Shown piece after piece: positions 44,656-54,349 of a stretch of DNA of 64,000 bases. Location of the stretch: positions 23,189,232 through 23,253,231 of the forward strand of contig OW388300.1 in NCBI GenBank assembly GCA_936450465.1, written 5' to 3'. The number at the start of each line of letters is the position of its first letter. The first letter of the stretch is position 1. The position numbers and the translations under genes are program-made. A model generated the notes under the pieces. The model saw only the letters and a list, made by a program, of their open reading frames with translations. It ran no database searches and had not been told where the DNA came from. Origin of the DNA: Gibbula magus. Lineage: Eukaryota; Mollusca; Gastropoda; Trochida; Trochidae.

Positions 44656-45141
44656 TATTCAGAGAAAGGAGAGGAGGAAGTAGTGATTGTTTCCACCCAC
44701 TCATCAGACAGTTCAGTGTCAGCTACTACGCCAGCTGACAGGCCACCTGAAGAAGAACCAGTTGCTGAAGACAATCAGGACGAGGTTCCAGTCGATGAAG
44801 AGGAGAGTACAGGAGCAACTACACAGGAGGTTGACCAGGAACAACCGACAGAAGATCCTCCAGCTGAGCCTGTGGATGTGCCACCAGACAGAGGTCAAGA
44901 AGTTGCTGAGGCAAGGGCAGCAGAGTCATCACCACCACCACCACGGAGATCCCTCAGGGAACGACGGCCACCAGAGTGGTTGAGGAGTGGAGAATTTGCC
45001 CTTTCTGCGCAACCTGCGACAGCACCAGACTGGCTCACCAGAGCTAATTTCCTGACTTCCTTACTACAAGACGGGATGCTCGAGAATCAGCCAGCCAACA
45101 TCAGAGAAGCAATGCTCGAGATCATCACCAGCAAGAAATGA
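44656..45141 (+). CDS. C-terminal extension of pol, acidic then ERRPP motif
   Basis: Same frame as pol, separated only by TGA at 44653-44655. Begins with an acidic, Pro/Glu-rich low-complexity stretch and then RRSLRERRPPEWLRSG, a tail seen after integrase in several metazoan Ty3/gypsy elements. Ends at TGA 45139-45141, 18 bases before the polypurine tract. It may be part of pol with a third nonsense mutation, or a small separate ORF. No envelope-like signal peptide or membrane segment is visible. Confidence 0.6.
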   Translation, partial: YSEKGEEEVVIVSTHSSDSSVSATTPADRPPEEEPVAEDNQDEVPVDEEESTGATTQEVDQEQPTEDPPAEPVDVPPDRGQEVAEARAAESSPPPPRRSLRERRPPEWLRSGEFALSAQPATAPDWLTRANFLTSLLQDGMLENQPANIREAMLEIITSKK

Positions 45142-45158
45142 CATGGACGTCATTTCAT

Positions 45159-45170
45159 AGTGGGGGGAAG
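45159..45170 (+). promoter_or_regulatory. Polypurine tract
   Basis: AGTGGGGGGAAG lies just after pol and before TATGTGGCAG. In LTR elements this tract primes plus-strand synthesis and abuts the 3' LTR, so it marks where a 3' LTR should begin. Confidence 0.65.
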
Positions 45171-46243
45171 TATGTGGCAGATGTATTTTCATGTGAATAA
45201 AGTATTTTAATCTTATTACTATTCTTTCTGGTTAGTTATTTTATTATCGGGTACATTAAGGGTTAAGCATTTAGAGTTTAGCCATAGTCAAGTGTATTGT
45301 ATAACATCCCAAGCCATGACGCTTCTCAGCTGATTGGTCTTACTAACCGCATGCACATTTTCAAATCATTCTGCACCAGCTATTTGCACTGAAAGGACAC
45401 AACGGACAGACATAATGTGAAAGGTTAGTTTATATATATAGTCTAAAGTAATACTGCATTTTATCTTTGCAGTATCAAATTAAAGTAATCTATTAAACAT
45501 TATCTAAATAGGTTTTTATAAAGTATAGCATGTAAGTGCGCTATGCATAAGTGTAAGTTTATTAATATTCAAGCTATAAATATTATTTAACTATTACTAA
45601 TATATTCTTATCTTTACTATCCTTTTTATGATTGTGTGAGATGAGAGAATGTGTTTTAGTTTAAGTTGCCATGTTTTAACTGATAGGTGTAATAATAAGT
45701 GTTGTGGAATAAATGCTGTGTTGTGTTTAGTAAATGTACTACAAATATATTCCACAAAGCATTTCTTATGATTGTATATTATTTTACTGCAGCAAGTCCC
45801 AGTTCCTACGGCAGGTACTGTGCCAGTGTGTGTTTGTAGCACACCCCTGTACCACCCACAGGGTACGTGTATTATGTTGTATAAACTTTCATGTGTTTTA
45901 TCGTATCATTACATCTGTGTAATGATGAACGAATTATTACAATCATATAATATTATATCATTGTAAATAGTATCACCACGTAATGTGTGATGATGTGCAA
46001 TTAATACCATATCATACCCATATGTATTGTGATGATTATTTGTAAAGTTTAATAGCACATCATATTTCTATGCATGTGTTCAGTAATGAGATGTTCCTCA
46101 TGTTATGAGTAACTATAGTTTTATTAATTACTATCACTATAAGCATATTCCTTTGTGTTGAATAATATGTATTGTAAGTCAATATGTATACTGTGTGCTA
46201 ACTGTGTGATGTATATTTTATTATCATATTTATTGTTACAGGG

Positions 46244-46335
46244 TGTCTGATATACTTCCTGAATCATCCAATAAGAAATAAACGTCTCACACCCAGCAGA
46301 GAGTGTTATCGTTTGACCCTCGTAACCCTGCTACA
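46244..46335 (-). repeat. Right 92-bp terminal inverted repeat
   Basis: Exact reverse complement of the left repeat apart from one base, ending CTGCTACA against TAAC. Confidence 0.95.
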
Positions 46336-47007
46336 TAACCATTCTTAAATTCGACATATGACCGTCTAATGTGTACCAATTCTGAAATCTGAAAAAGCCT
46401 GCAAAAGATAACACAGACATAGTCAAGAATCTGAGATCAAGAAGTGAAGGATTATTACCGAATTCAAGCACTAATCTCTTAAGCATATCACAGCTTACAG
46501 GTTCCTTCCTTCTGACAGGTGTGCTGCAGGAGCGTGAAGCTGCTTCTCTTATGTTAGCTATCAAATCATGTTGACATGGATCTGGCTCACATGCTAACTT
46601 GTGTGCCCAACTAATGCCATAAATAGCTTCCATAATGGGAGGAGATTTCTTACCTCCCTGAATAAGAGATGTTAAATAAATGCCCACAAAGGTTGAGCCG
46701 GTAAACACGTTATTTCTGGAAATCTTGAACACCACTGCTTCCATTTGTTATAACACCTGCTATATTTAGAAACTGTTGATTTTGCCTTAGCTTTTAGCAC
46801 TAAATTTGGCATGTGTCCTGCTATCTCTACAAGCTCCCGATCCTGCAACTGATCTTTCTGCTTCCAGATACCGGCCAAGAACACGTCTCTAGAATCCTCA
46901 GCTGAGATAGTAACGGAAGGAAACCCATGAACAACATCGGCACCACTTCTCCTTGAAACTGTACACTGCTCCAAACTCGTAGATGTGACGTCACCAACTT
47001 CACTCAA
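46331..47007 (-). pseudogene. Tyrosine recombinase, N-terminal and first catalytic part
   Basis: Two overlapping minus frames (47007-46672 and 46744-46331, shifted near 46685) encode the N-terminal SAM-like core-binding domain (KAKSTVSKYSRCYNKWKQWC, then IYLTSLIQGGKKSPPIMEA) and the start of the catalytic domain (LDLRFLTMSVLSFAGFFRF), where the first active-site Arg sits in the FxR motif. One base is missing in a T-run just after FFRF. The frame then stops at the nested gypsy-type element. The catalytic remainder is at 38376-37942. Tyrosine recombinases of this class integrate a circular DNA intermediate without duplicating the target. Confidence 0.75.
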
Positions 47008-47148
47008 AGTATCGTCACCTGAAACATTCGTAACATAACCTCACCAAAGGTAGTATAATGTAATGCGATACATCACTTTTCAATTTAAATAAACCAATAT
47101 ACGTGTTTACCTGAACAATTACTGCTTCTCCCTGACTTCCGTCTACAG

Positions 47149-47973
47149 TTAGCTAGCAGTTGTGGTCTGACCTGCTCTTTTGGCTGCTGCGAGTGGACAC
47201 GAGGCTCTCAAGTGTCCGAAAGCGCCGCAGAAGAAGCATTGTTGGTTTGGGAGGGGCGTTTTCTTGAATTGTCCACGAAAACCCTGTGGCTGCTGCCGAA
47301 TCTGCGTAGTCTGGGGACCTACTACTTGAGAGGAAGGATTAGGATAAGTACTGGATGCGACATAGTTATTTCTACCGCCACGTGACCTAAACCCTGAACC
47401 TCGCTTCTTTCGCTGAGCTTTGGTCTCAGCCCTCTCGAATCTTCTCTCCTCCTCTGAATTAGACGCCACATCGTCACCCTCTAACTCTGCAACAACTCCC
47501 CACCCCGAAGGAGAACGGTCTGCCAGTCGGATATACTTATTTCTCTTCGTTAAATCGCATCTAATATCCCCTAACGTATCCATACATGATTCCTTGTATC
47601 CTCTCTTCAATTTCCTCACTGCAGACCCTACTTTGTCTAGGATTTCAGCGTTGAATTTGTATTGACAATGGTTGCCTTTAAAGTGAAATTTTGACGAATC
47701 AATATCTTTCCTGTCCTTCTTAGTATTAGAAAGAGAACTATTTTCCGTTTCCTCTACAATTTCCTTTTTAAAAGTTTTCAATTTACAGTCCATATAAGTT
47801 TTGAATAAGGTAAATACTTCGTACCCCTCTGCATCCTCCTGAGTGTCGCCTTCGTCTCCCTTGTTCTTTTCCTGCTCGCTAACGTCGAGAGCTTCGTCTT
47901 CGGAACCCATATTAGCCAAGTAGCGCGACCCGAGGACAAGACGAGTACAAAAACAAGTACAAAAACAGAACAA
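47149..47973 (-). CDS. Gag-like protein with CCHC zinc knuckle (YR element)
   Basis: Open minus frame of up to 274 codons. The likelier start is MGSEDEALDVSEQ at 47910, because the upstream 21 residues overlap repeat A1 and are Cys/Phe-rich without merit. The N-terminal third is acidic and Lys-rich. The middle (VFTLFKTYMDCKLKTFKKE onward) looks helical and could be a capsid-like assembly region. A basic RGG-type stretch (RKKRGSGFRSRGGRNN) precedes the single knuckle CFFCGAFGHLRASC (CX2CX4HX4C). Gag proteins with such knuckles bind the element's RNA. The frame ends at TAG/TAA at 47149. An overlapping frame continues toward the recombinase and could use a CAG|GTAAAC donor and TTTCAG acceptor bounding a short intron (about 47032-47111). 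Confidence 0.7.
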   Translation of the reverse strand: MFCFCTCFCTRLVLGSRYLANMGSEDEALDVSEQEKNKGDEGDTQEDAEGYEVFTLFKTYMDCKLKTFKKEIVEETENSSLSNTKKDRKDIDSSKFHFKGNHCQYKFNAEILDKVGSAVRKLKRGYKESCMDTLGDIRCDLTKRNKYIRLADRSPSGWGVVAELEGDDVASNSEEERRFERAETKAQRKKRGSGFRSRGGRNNYVASSTYPNPSSQVVGPQTTQIRQQPQGFRGQFKKTPLPNQQCFFCGAFGHLRASCPLAAAKRAGQTTTAS

Positions 47974-48140
47974 TCAAACCAGACTGTTCGCCGTGTGATG
48001 CGAAGGCCTCGAATGACTCGACATCACACTACACCTCCGCACGTCACCTCTGTCACGTGACTGCATCATTTTCACATGCACACAGCTTCGACGACCTTAC
48101 CCAATCATTACCGTATTTACCCCACAGTAAATACATTTAT
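47969..48140 (-). repeat. Terminal repeat A1 of the recombinase element
   Basis: Direct copy of A2 at the 5' end of the element (minus strand), just upstream of the gag-like reading frame. It probably holds the promoter region. Confidence 0.9.
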
Positions 48141-49450
48141 ATTTAATTCTCAATACGATTATTTTCATCTACCGATTAATGGTCACCGATGCTGATGCTC
48201 TCAAATCAGGACTGCTCGATTGACTGTAACACATACGTTTTCTTCATTTCTGTACATATTGTATTTAAGAAATGCTTTAAGAAACTCTTCGATTATCTGA
48301 ACAAGTATTTTCATTACCACTAATTTGAATATATTATTTTGTATAAATATAAATTTGTTTATGTAGGTAACATATTTCTAGTCTGACAAATTAAAAGCTC
48401 ACCACACTTGAGTTGAATTATACTGTGAAGAATGATACACTAAGGGAGATCATCATACATTTGGATATTTAGTTTAATCGCAAAATCGACGTTTATCTGT
48501 TTGTCAGCTCATTGTGTGCTCATGTCGTCACAATAGAAGTAGTGCAATTGTCCGCTTATCCATGTACTAATTAAGACACCTTATCGGAGTTCGGCGAAGT
48601 CTAAATTTACACAAAGGGGCCATGCAGAAAGCGGCTTTAGTGATATCGAAAGTAGGATTAGTTTCGTTTCGGCTTATCGTACATATTTACCTACCGTGAA
48701 GATTTCGTTCAATATTTTTCGTTGATATGGACACATCAGGTATTCATAATATTCCGTTATCATGTTGATAATTACTGTAATGTTCATTAAGACCTCCGTC
48801 CTCAATAACACTGTCGAGTGATATATGTTGGTCTTCTATTTAACCTTACGTGAATGTACAGTATTCTATCTGGGGAGGTATGTTCGTCTATCAGTTCCTT
48901 TGATACTATGTCATTGCCAATTTGATTGGATTTTGCCATCTTAATTGATATTGTACAACGAAGCAGAATAATGCTTTGTAAATGGAAACGTCAATACTGT
49001 CGGTATCATAATAACACTGGAAGAGACACATGAATGTAAGAACTCTTGCTCTCAATCCTGGTCGACTGTGAATCAACATGGTAAAATAACATATGCTTAC
49101 GACGTGATTGTATAGGAACGCTAGAGGGGCAGTTAACTCTTATAAGTTTGTTTTGATTTTCAGGGTCATTATGACAAGGATACAACTGTACAATGCAGTT
49201 GAATGGCAGTGTAAGAGGGTTTATAGACCCCCCCCCCCTTTTTCAGGTCTCGTTGCTATGGTTTCTTTTGTTACAAGTGTAGGTGTATTAGCCTGCACTT
49301 TTGTTCTGATATACCTACACTTTTTTCTGATATACCTACATTATTATAATAAACCTACACTTTTTAACAACTGAAAAATCAATGGAGTCAATTTTCTAAA
49401 TTTCCACATCTAAGTGGTGATACTTTATAAAATGTTATATATGAACATAT
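48141..49450. other. Non-coding stretch
   Basis: AT-rich, no coding similarity recognised. Contains a C11 run near 49231 and short TATACCTACACTTTT repeats at 49307-49365. Confidence 0.4.
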
Positions 49451-49522
49451 AAGACACCTGGGATCGAAGGTGTGTCCTGTTACTTTCTGGCCGAACGAAC
49501 TAACCACTACACCACGAAGACA
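49451..49522 (-). pseudogene. tRNA-like sequence (tRNA pseudogene or SINE head)
   Basis: The minus strand has a well-formed A box, TGGTGTAGTGGTTAG, and a B box, CCTTCGATCCC, at tRNA-like spacing, with a closing T-stem (ACACC/GGTGT). The acceptor stem does not pair and the anticodon arm is poor. It is therefore a decayed tRNA or the promoter head of a tRNA-derived SINE. Confidence 0.5.
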
Positions 49523-51004
49523 GTTGAAACTTCCTACATTTGTTCATGACCAAATGAAAAGGTTCTTATAATGCATGATATATGATATCATAAATTTCTT
49601 TTTATATAAGAATGTTGTTTAATTTTGGGTGCGAAATGTCTTAACATACAGAACGTGGCTTCTGTTTTCTCTAAACTATGGCCATGTTGACATTAGCAAT
49701 GCAGTTTATGGCGTTAGCTGTACATTTCAGAAAGATGCACGTGCGTCTGCGTATACAATTCCGTCATTGGGCCATATCAATTATATTTTGAGCCCCAAAC
49801 ATGGGTAACCATTCAACGCTGCACGGGCTGAGCGTACCTGGGAGGCCCCATTTGGGTGGTGCGTTTCATAAACACGCTTGTTTACAGCTGTATTTGTTAA
49901 GAAATATTATGATATTTAATAGTATTCGTTTCAATGAACCGTAAGTGAGGTATAATACAGATATAGCCATACTTTTCATCGTGTATCAAATAATACCCTA
50001 CACTTTTCCCCGTGGGGCCTTACTCGGCTGGTAGGGTATCATTCGATACACTCGGAAAAGTATTTGTATATCTCTCACATATTCGACTATGCGGAGCAAT
50101 AGATATCTCTGTTATTGTTTAATAGATATGTGTAATCATACTAGTTAGGTAAACAATAACGTTCACGAATTTGATCATAATATGGACCCATAAACAATGC
50201 AATGACTAAAATCCCTCCTTATTGTCATTATCAAGCTTATATTTAAAGGTATGGTAGGTAGACAAAAACGTAGAATAACAATTGTAGTAGCATTTTAAAT
50301 ACAAAATTGCCCATAAATGTTCATTACAACATATTTCTGTTAACTATTTCTTGACAGATCCATTCAAAATCATATATGAAGCTGGATTTTTCTCATAAAC
50401 TTTCAACAAATGCTATGCTTTAGCAAGCAAACATTGAGGTCGTTTGCCAATTATTTACTGACAAAGGCTTTATACCTTAATATCTCGAGAACTAATCAAT
50501 ATATTTGCACAAAACTTTCACCATTATGTGGGCAACAACATTCTTCATCGATTAAGCCTATAGCCTATAGCCTATAGCCTATAAGACTGAAAATTTTGTT
50601 AACTTTCGCGGTTTTGAGGGTACGCGTCTTTGAAAATCTTCTCCAAATTCACGGCAATACATACAGCTATGTGTGATAGCTCATTTTGAAGATAAATGAA
50701 TTCCAGAGAGGACTGTTTTGGCCGAATTTTGAATTTCTTCCTAGAATTCTAAAAATATGTCCTTGAACATGATCATTTTCAAAAAGTGCGTTTTTCTACA
50801 TAACTCTGTTAATAATGAACTTATTCCGAAGTTACTGATTTCCATCTCTTTGTTATAACTAGTTTAACAAGTCCATAACATATCATTATCATATAAATGT
50901 AGATAGTTTCGGCACAATTTTGACTTATTTCCGAAAAAGTAAAATTTTGTGATTTTGAAACTTTTCGAGGGCTACTTTCTTTCTATCTATCTATCTATCT
51001 ATAC
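49523..51004. other. Non-coding stretch
   Basis: Holds an imperfect palindrome (49969-50062), a four-copy CCTATAG heptamer (50557-50585) and a (CTAT)n run (50981-51003) that forms the 3' tail of the next LINE. No gene recognised. Confidence 0.45.
49969..50062. repeat. Imperfect inverted repeat, 32-bp arms
   Basis: Left arm 49969-50000 (ATACTTTTC..CGTGTATCAAATAATACCCTA) pairs with right arm 50031-50062 at roughly 27 of 32 positions. Weaker pairing continues outward. Likely a small foldback or MITE. Confidence 0.6.
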
Positions 51005-54000
51005 AAGAACTTATATAGCGCTGACACCAGTGAACTGCTCATAAGCGCTTAACGAGCCACACAATATTGATGGATTTCATTACAAGTCTACATCCGAGCT
51101 GAATGCAGCATGAAATAAATGGGTTTTGAGCTGTCTCTGAAATGTTATGAGTTCTGTCTGACATCTCAGTTTAACTGGCAGATTGTTCCATAGAGATGGC
51201 CCGGATACTGCAAATGCTCTACCTCCAAACGTTTTTGTTCTACTTTGGGGTACACACAGAAGCAACTTGTCTTGTGAGCGTAGAGATCTTGTCGACTTGT
51301 ATTCTCTCAGGAGGGAGGCTAGGTAAGGTGGTGCAATACCATGGAGGCACTTGTACACAAGGAGAATGATCTTGTAGTCAATCCTGTATTTCACTGACAG
51401 CCAATGAAGATCAAGCAAAGCAGGGGTGATGTGGTCAGTTCTTTTGCAACGAGTAATAGTCCTTGCAGCCGTGTTTTGCACTTTCTGTAACTTCAGGACA
51501 AGATGTTGAGGAAGTCCAGCCAGAAGGGCGTTACAGTAGTCCAATCTGGAGGTGACGTGTGCCTGAACTAAGGATATCGTTGACGTGCGGTCCAAGTATA
51601 TCCTTATCAAGCTGATGTTGCGGATGTGGTAATATGCCCCTCTTCAAATGCTGTTGACGTGAAGTTCCATAGACAGTGAAGAATCAAATATCACTCCTAG
51701 ATTCCGTGCAGCTGAACTTTGTGAAATAGTATGGTTGCCGATCGAGAATTCTTGGACCAAAAATCCTTGGCGCATTCGATTTGATGAGAAAACAAGCAGT
51801 TCAGTTTTGTCGTCATTTAATTTTAGAAAATCGACCGACATCCAACTTTTGATAGAGTCAACACAACTTAAGAAAATTCATTGACACAGATGAGCTATCT
51901 AGTGGTCTGAAGGCTAGGTAGATCTGCGTACCATCAGCGTATAAATGAAGGTCCAGTCCGAAAGATCTGACAATATCTCCTAGTGGTGATGTGTATATTG
52001 TAAAGAGTTGTGGGCCAAGCACTGATCCTTGAGGAACTCCATAGGTGAGTTGTTTTGAATCTGACTTTTGTCCGTTGATGACAACTGTCTGGCTTCTATC
52101 ATTTAGATAGGATTTAAACCAATCAAGAGCATTACCTCTGACACCAATCCTGCTGGATAAGGTCGACAGCAAGATGTTATGATCAATGGTTTCAAAGGCT
52201 GCGGATAGGTCTAACAAGACCAGCACCACAGCTCCTTGTCTGTCAACGCCCTGGAGTATGTCGTTATGCACCTTCACGAGTGCGGTCTCCGTGCTGTGAA
52301 AGTTCTTGTAAGCTGATTGCAGCATTTCATGACACCCATTCACTTTCATATGTCTTTTCAGTTGTCCAGCCACGATTCGCTCAATAAGTTTTGATGTAAA
52401 AGAAAGATTAGAAACTGGTCTATAGTTTTTTAGTTGTTCGGGATCCAAATTGGGTTTCTTGAGAAGTGGGGTAATCACAGCTGACTTTAGCTTTACTGGT
52501 ACAATGACTTCTGTAAGAGACTGATTCACTATGTGTGTAAGAGCAGGAACATAGGATTCCATAGTTTTCTTCAGGAGCCAAGTTGGGACCGGATCTAATG
52601 AGCAGGACTTGTTTGGGGATGAAGCTACAAGCTTATGAAGTTCTGATTATGAGACAAGATTGAAATTCTCTAAAGGGGCAAAAAACATGACTGGCGTTGT
52701 CATAGTATCAACATGTGCAGTCACTAACTGTTGTCTAATAGTTGCTATTTTCTCACAGAAAAAGTTCGAGAAGCTGGAGGCGAGTTCATCTGATGACTGT
52801 GATGGAAGAGTAGCACCTTTGTTCTTGAAAAGTAATCTATTGGCAACTTGAAACACTTCCTTTTGACCTACAGCTGCATTGATGGACTCAGAGTAGAACT
52901 CTCTTTTTGCAGTCTCACACATAGAGGTAACAATATTTCTTTGGTGATCATGCATTTCCTTGTGGATGGTAAGTTGAGATATTCTAAACTGCTTCCCAAG
53001 CTTCCTCCTCTGACGTTTTGCAGTGCGTATATCTTCATTGTACCACTGTGCATCGGGATGAAGGGTTATTGTGCAAGACTTTTGCGGTGCATATTTATCA
53101 ACCAGAATCTTAAGTTCAGATTCAAACTCACTGACAGCATCAGACAATGACAGGTCATCAAGTCGTGACAGACAGGCTTCAGTTTCCAGTCCAAATTGGT
53201 CGGGATTGACATCTTTCCACTTCCTGTAGGCAGTGATTGAAATAATTTTTAAAGCCAGCAAGACAGTCGGGCAGGTGACCAGTAAATGTTGCCTGCCCGT
53301 CTTCAAAGTTGCTTGCCCAAATCTAAAACTTTAAATTTGAAAAAAAGGTTTCATCAGCTGTCAGTTTGACTCAGTCACAATAGCGTTTTTTTTTCATTTG
53401 AATTGACTTTAGAAAACAAAAGGTGTACCATCTTCTTAAATCTTTTGAACATTTTGTAGTTTTCATCTATTGAAATTCAACTATTACTAATTCTACATTT
53501 TGACATCAAGATAAATGCAATATGACCGTTCTTATGATACTGGTGATTAATTAATTCTTAAATTATAGTTCAATTATCTGCAGATTTTAAATAAAACTAA
53601 TGTCCAAAAGAAAGTACCCAGTGTATTGTTTTAACATAAAAAAACCAACCAATGCAGATATATGTGCAAATCTTTTTGTTCTGAATAGAATATTCAATTC
53701 CTCAGCTTATGCAGACAATTTCATTTGGTACGACGTTAAAATTACCGTATGACTGTCAATAAAAGACAGGTGGTATAAAAAACTAAATTTCAGCACAAAT
53801 CAACAAGGCAATTCTTTTGCAAAATGACATGAACTGTTTATTTAATAACGGGTATGACGACCATGGGCGTTAATACAGGCAAACACACGTCGACGCATTG
53901 AAGAAGTAAGTCGGCGTATGACCTCATGTGGGATTTGTTGCCATTCTTGAATCAGAGCTTGTTCCAGTTGCTGGATCGTGACAGGGGGTGCGGGTCGTCT

Positions 54001-54290
54001 GCTGATTTGTCGATTCAGGTGGTCCCATGGCTGTAGGTCACGGTTCTTCTCGTCCTTCTTTCAACGCGGATATTTACCGTGAAGAGGACACCATAATGAT
54101 CAGACACGACTGAATGATTAATCTTTATGTCTTTTATATTCAGTTCATTTTCCCTGACCATAACAATATCTAGGGTATGACCACCAACATGTGTAGGTTT
54201 ATGAATAACTTGTTGAAGTCCATGGGCATCCAGTAAGGAGAGCAACTTCATAGCATCATGATTCTTGGTATTATCAATATTGTCGCCGAC
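51005..54290 (-). pseudogene. L2-type LINE, near full ORF2 but decayed
   Basis: Minus strand, in order: an endonuclease C-terminal part (54251-54036, SDHYGVLFTVN), interrupted by a Tc1-like fragment (53230-54035); a linker (53306-52650, YRKWKDVNPDQFGLE onward); RT (52562-51861) with QLKNYRPVSNLSFTSKLIE, FHSTETALVKVHNDIL, LVLLDLSAAFETIDH and YGVPQGSVLGPQLFTIYTS; thumb and C-terminal region (51841-51644, 51610-51080, RLDYCNALLAGLP, WNNLPVKLR). The catalytic box reads YADG (51930-51941) instead of YADD. A stop at 52647-52649 and frameshifts near 51850 and 51630 add to the damage. The 3' end GCGCTATATAAGTTCTTG plus (ATAG)n fits the L2 clade. Confidence 0.85.
53230..54035 (-). pseudogene. Tc1/mariner-type transposase C-terminal fragment
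   Basis: Minus-strand 54037-53842 reads DLQPWDHLNRQISRRP, then QLEQALIQEWQQIPHEVI and MRRRVFACINAHGRHTRY before the stop, the recognisable end of a Tc1-like transposase (PxDLNPIEHxWD...LI.EW..IP). The catalytic DDE region is absent. The fragment sits within the LINE endonuclease. CTGTAGG occurs at both junctions (53225-53231 and 54030-54036), consistent with insertion there. 53235-53330 has a GTTGCCTGCCC/GGGCAGG-type hairpin resembling a terminal repeat. Confidence 0.7.
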
Positions 54291-54349
54291 AGCCTTTTAT
54301 ATCTCTTTCTTTCCATCAGAAGGCTGCTTCTCCACTGTCTTATATAGTG

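Larger units (their letters stand above)
38382..46335 (+). mobile_element. Ty3/gypsy-type gag-pol element with 92-bp terminal inverted repeats
   Basis: A 7,954-bp unit inserted in the recombinase gene. Ends are TGTAGCAGGG...CCCTGCTACA. The first 92 and last 92 bases are reverse complements with a single mismatch, and TAAC (38378-38381; 46336-46339) is duplicated outside. Inside: leader of about 1.06 kb with degenerate GTTGAAT/ATTCAAC repeats, gag, then pol (protease, RT, RNase H, integrase) in the -1 frame, a C-terminal extension, a polypurine tract (45159-45170), and about 1.07 kb before the right repeat. I could not find direct LTRs: neither the 1.1 kb on the left nor that on the right repeats the other. 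The polypurine tract implies an ancestral 3' LTR starting near 45171. Confidence 0.75.
37024..48140 (-). mobile_element. Tyrosine-recombinase element with split direct repeats
   Basis: Minus-strand element laid out as A1 (48140-47969), gag-like ORF, recombinase ORF, B1 (37885-37793), A2 (37799-37628), about 510 bp, B2 (37116-37024). B1 and A2 overlap by a few bases, as in the PAT/Ngaro type of split direct repeats in DIRS-order retrotransposons, where the B1-A2 junction copies the junction of a circular intermediate. Without the nested 7,954-bp gypsy-type element (38382-46335) its own length is about 3.16 kb. No reverse transcriptase or RNase H lies between gag and recombinase (only about 140 bp separate them), so it is either a deletion derivative or an RT-less recombinase element. 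Confidence 0.7.

Noticed and set aside
44683..45141. Envelope-like third ORF downstream of pol
   Set aside because: No signal peptide, membrane segment or Cys pattern. It is in frame with pol and ends in an ERRPP tail known from pol C-termini, so it is better read as the pol extension.
38382..46335. Calling 38382-39529 and 45171-46335 a pair of direct LTRs
   Set aside because: The two flanks have similar length but I find no direct similarity; only the outermost 92 bp match, and in inverted orientation.
49451..49522. Functional tRNA gene
   Set aside because: A and B boxes are good but the acceptor stem does not pair and the anticodon arm is poor, so a tRNA pseudogene or SINE head is more likely.
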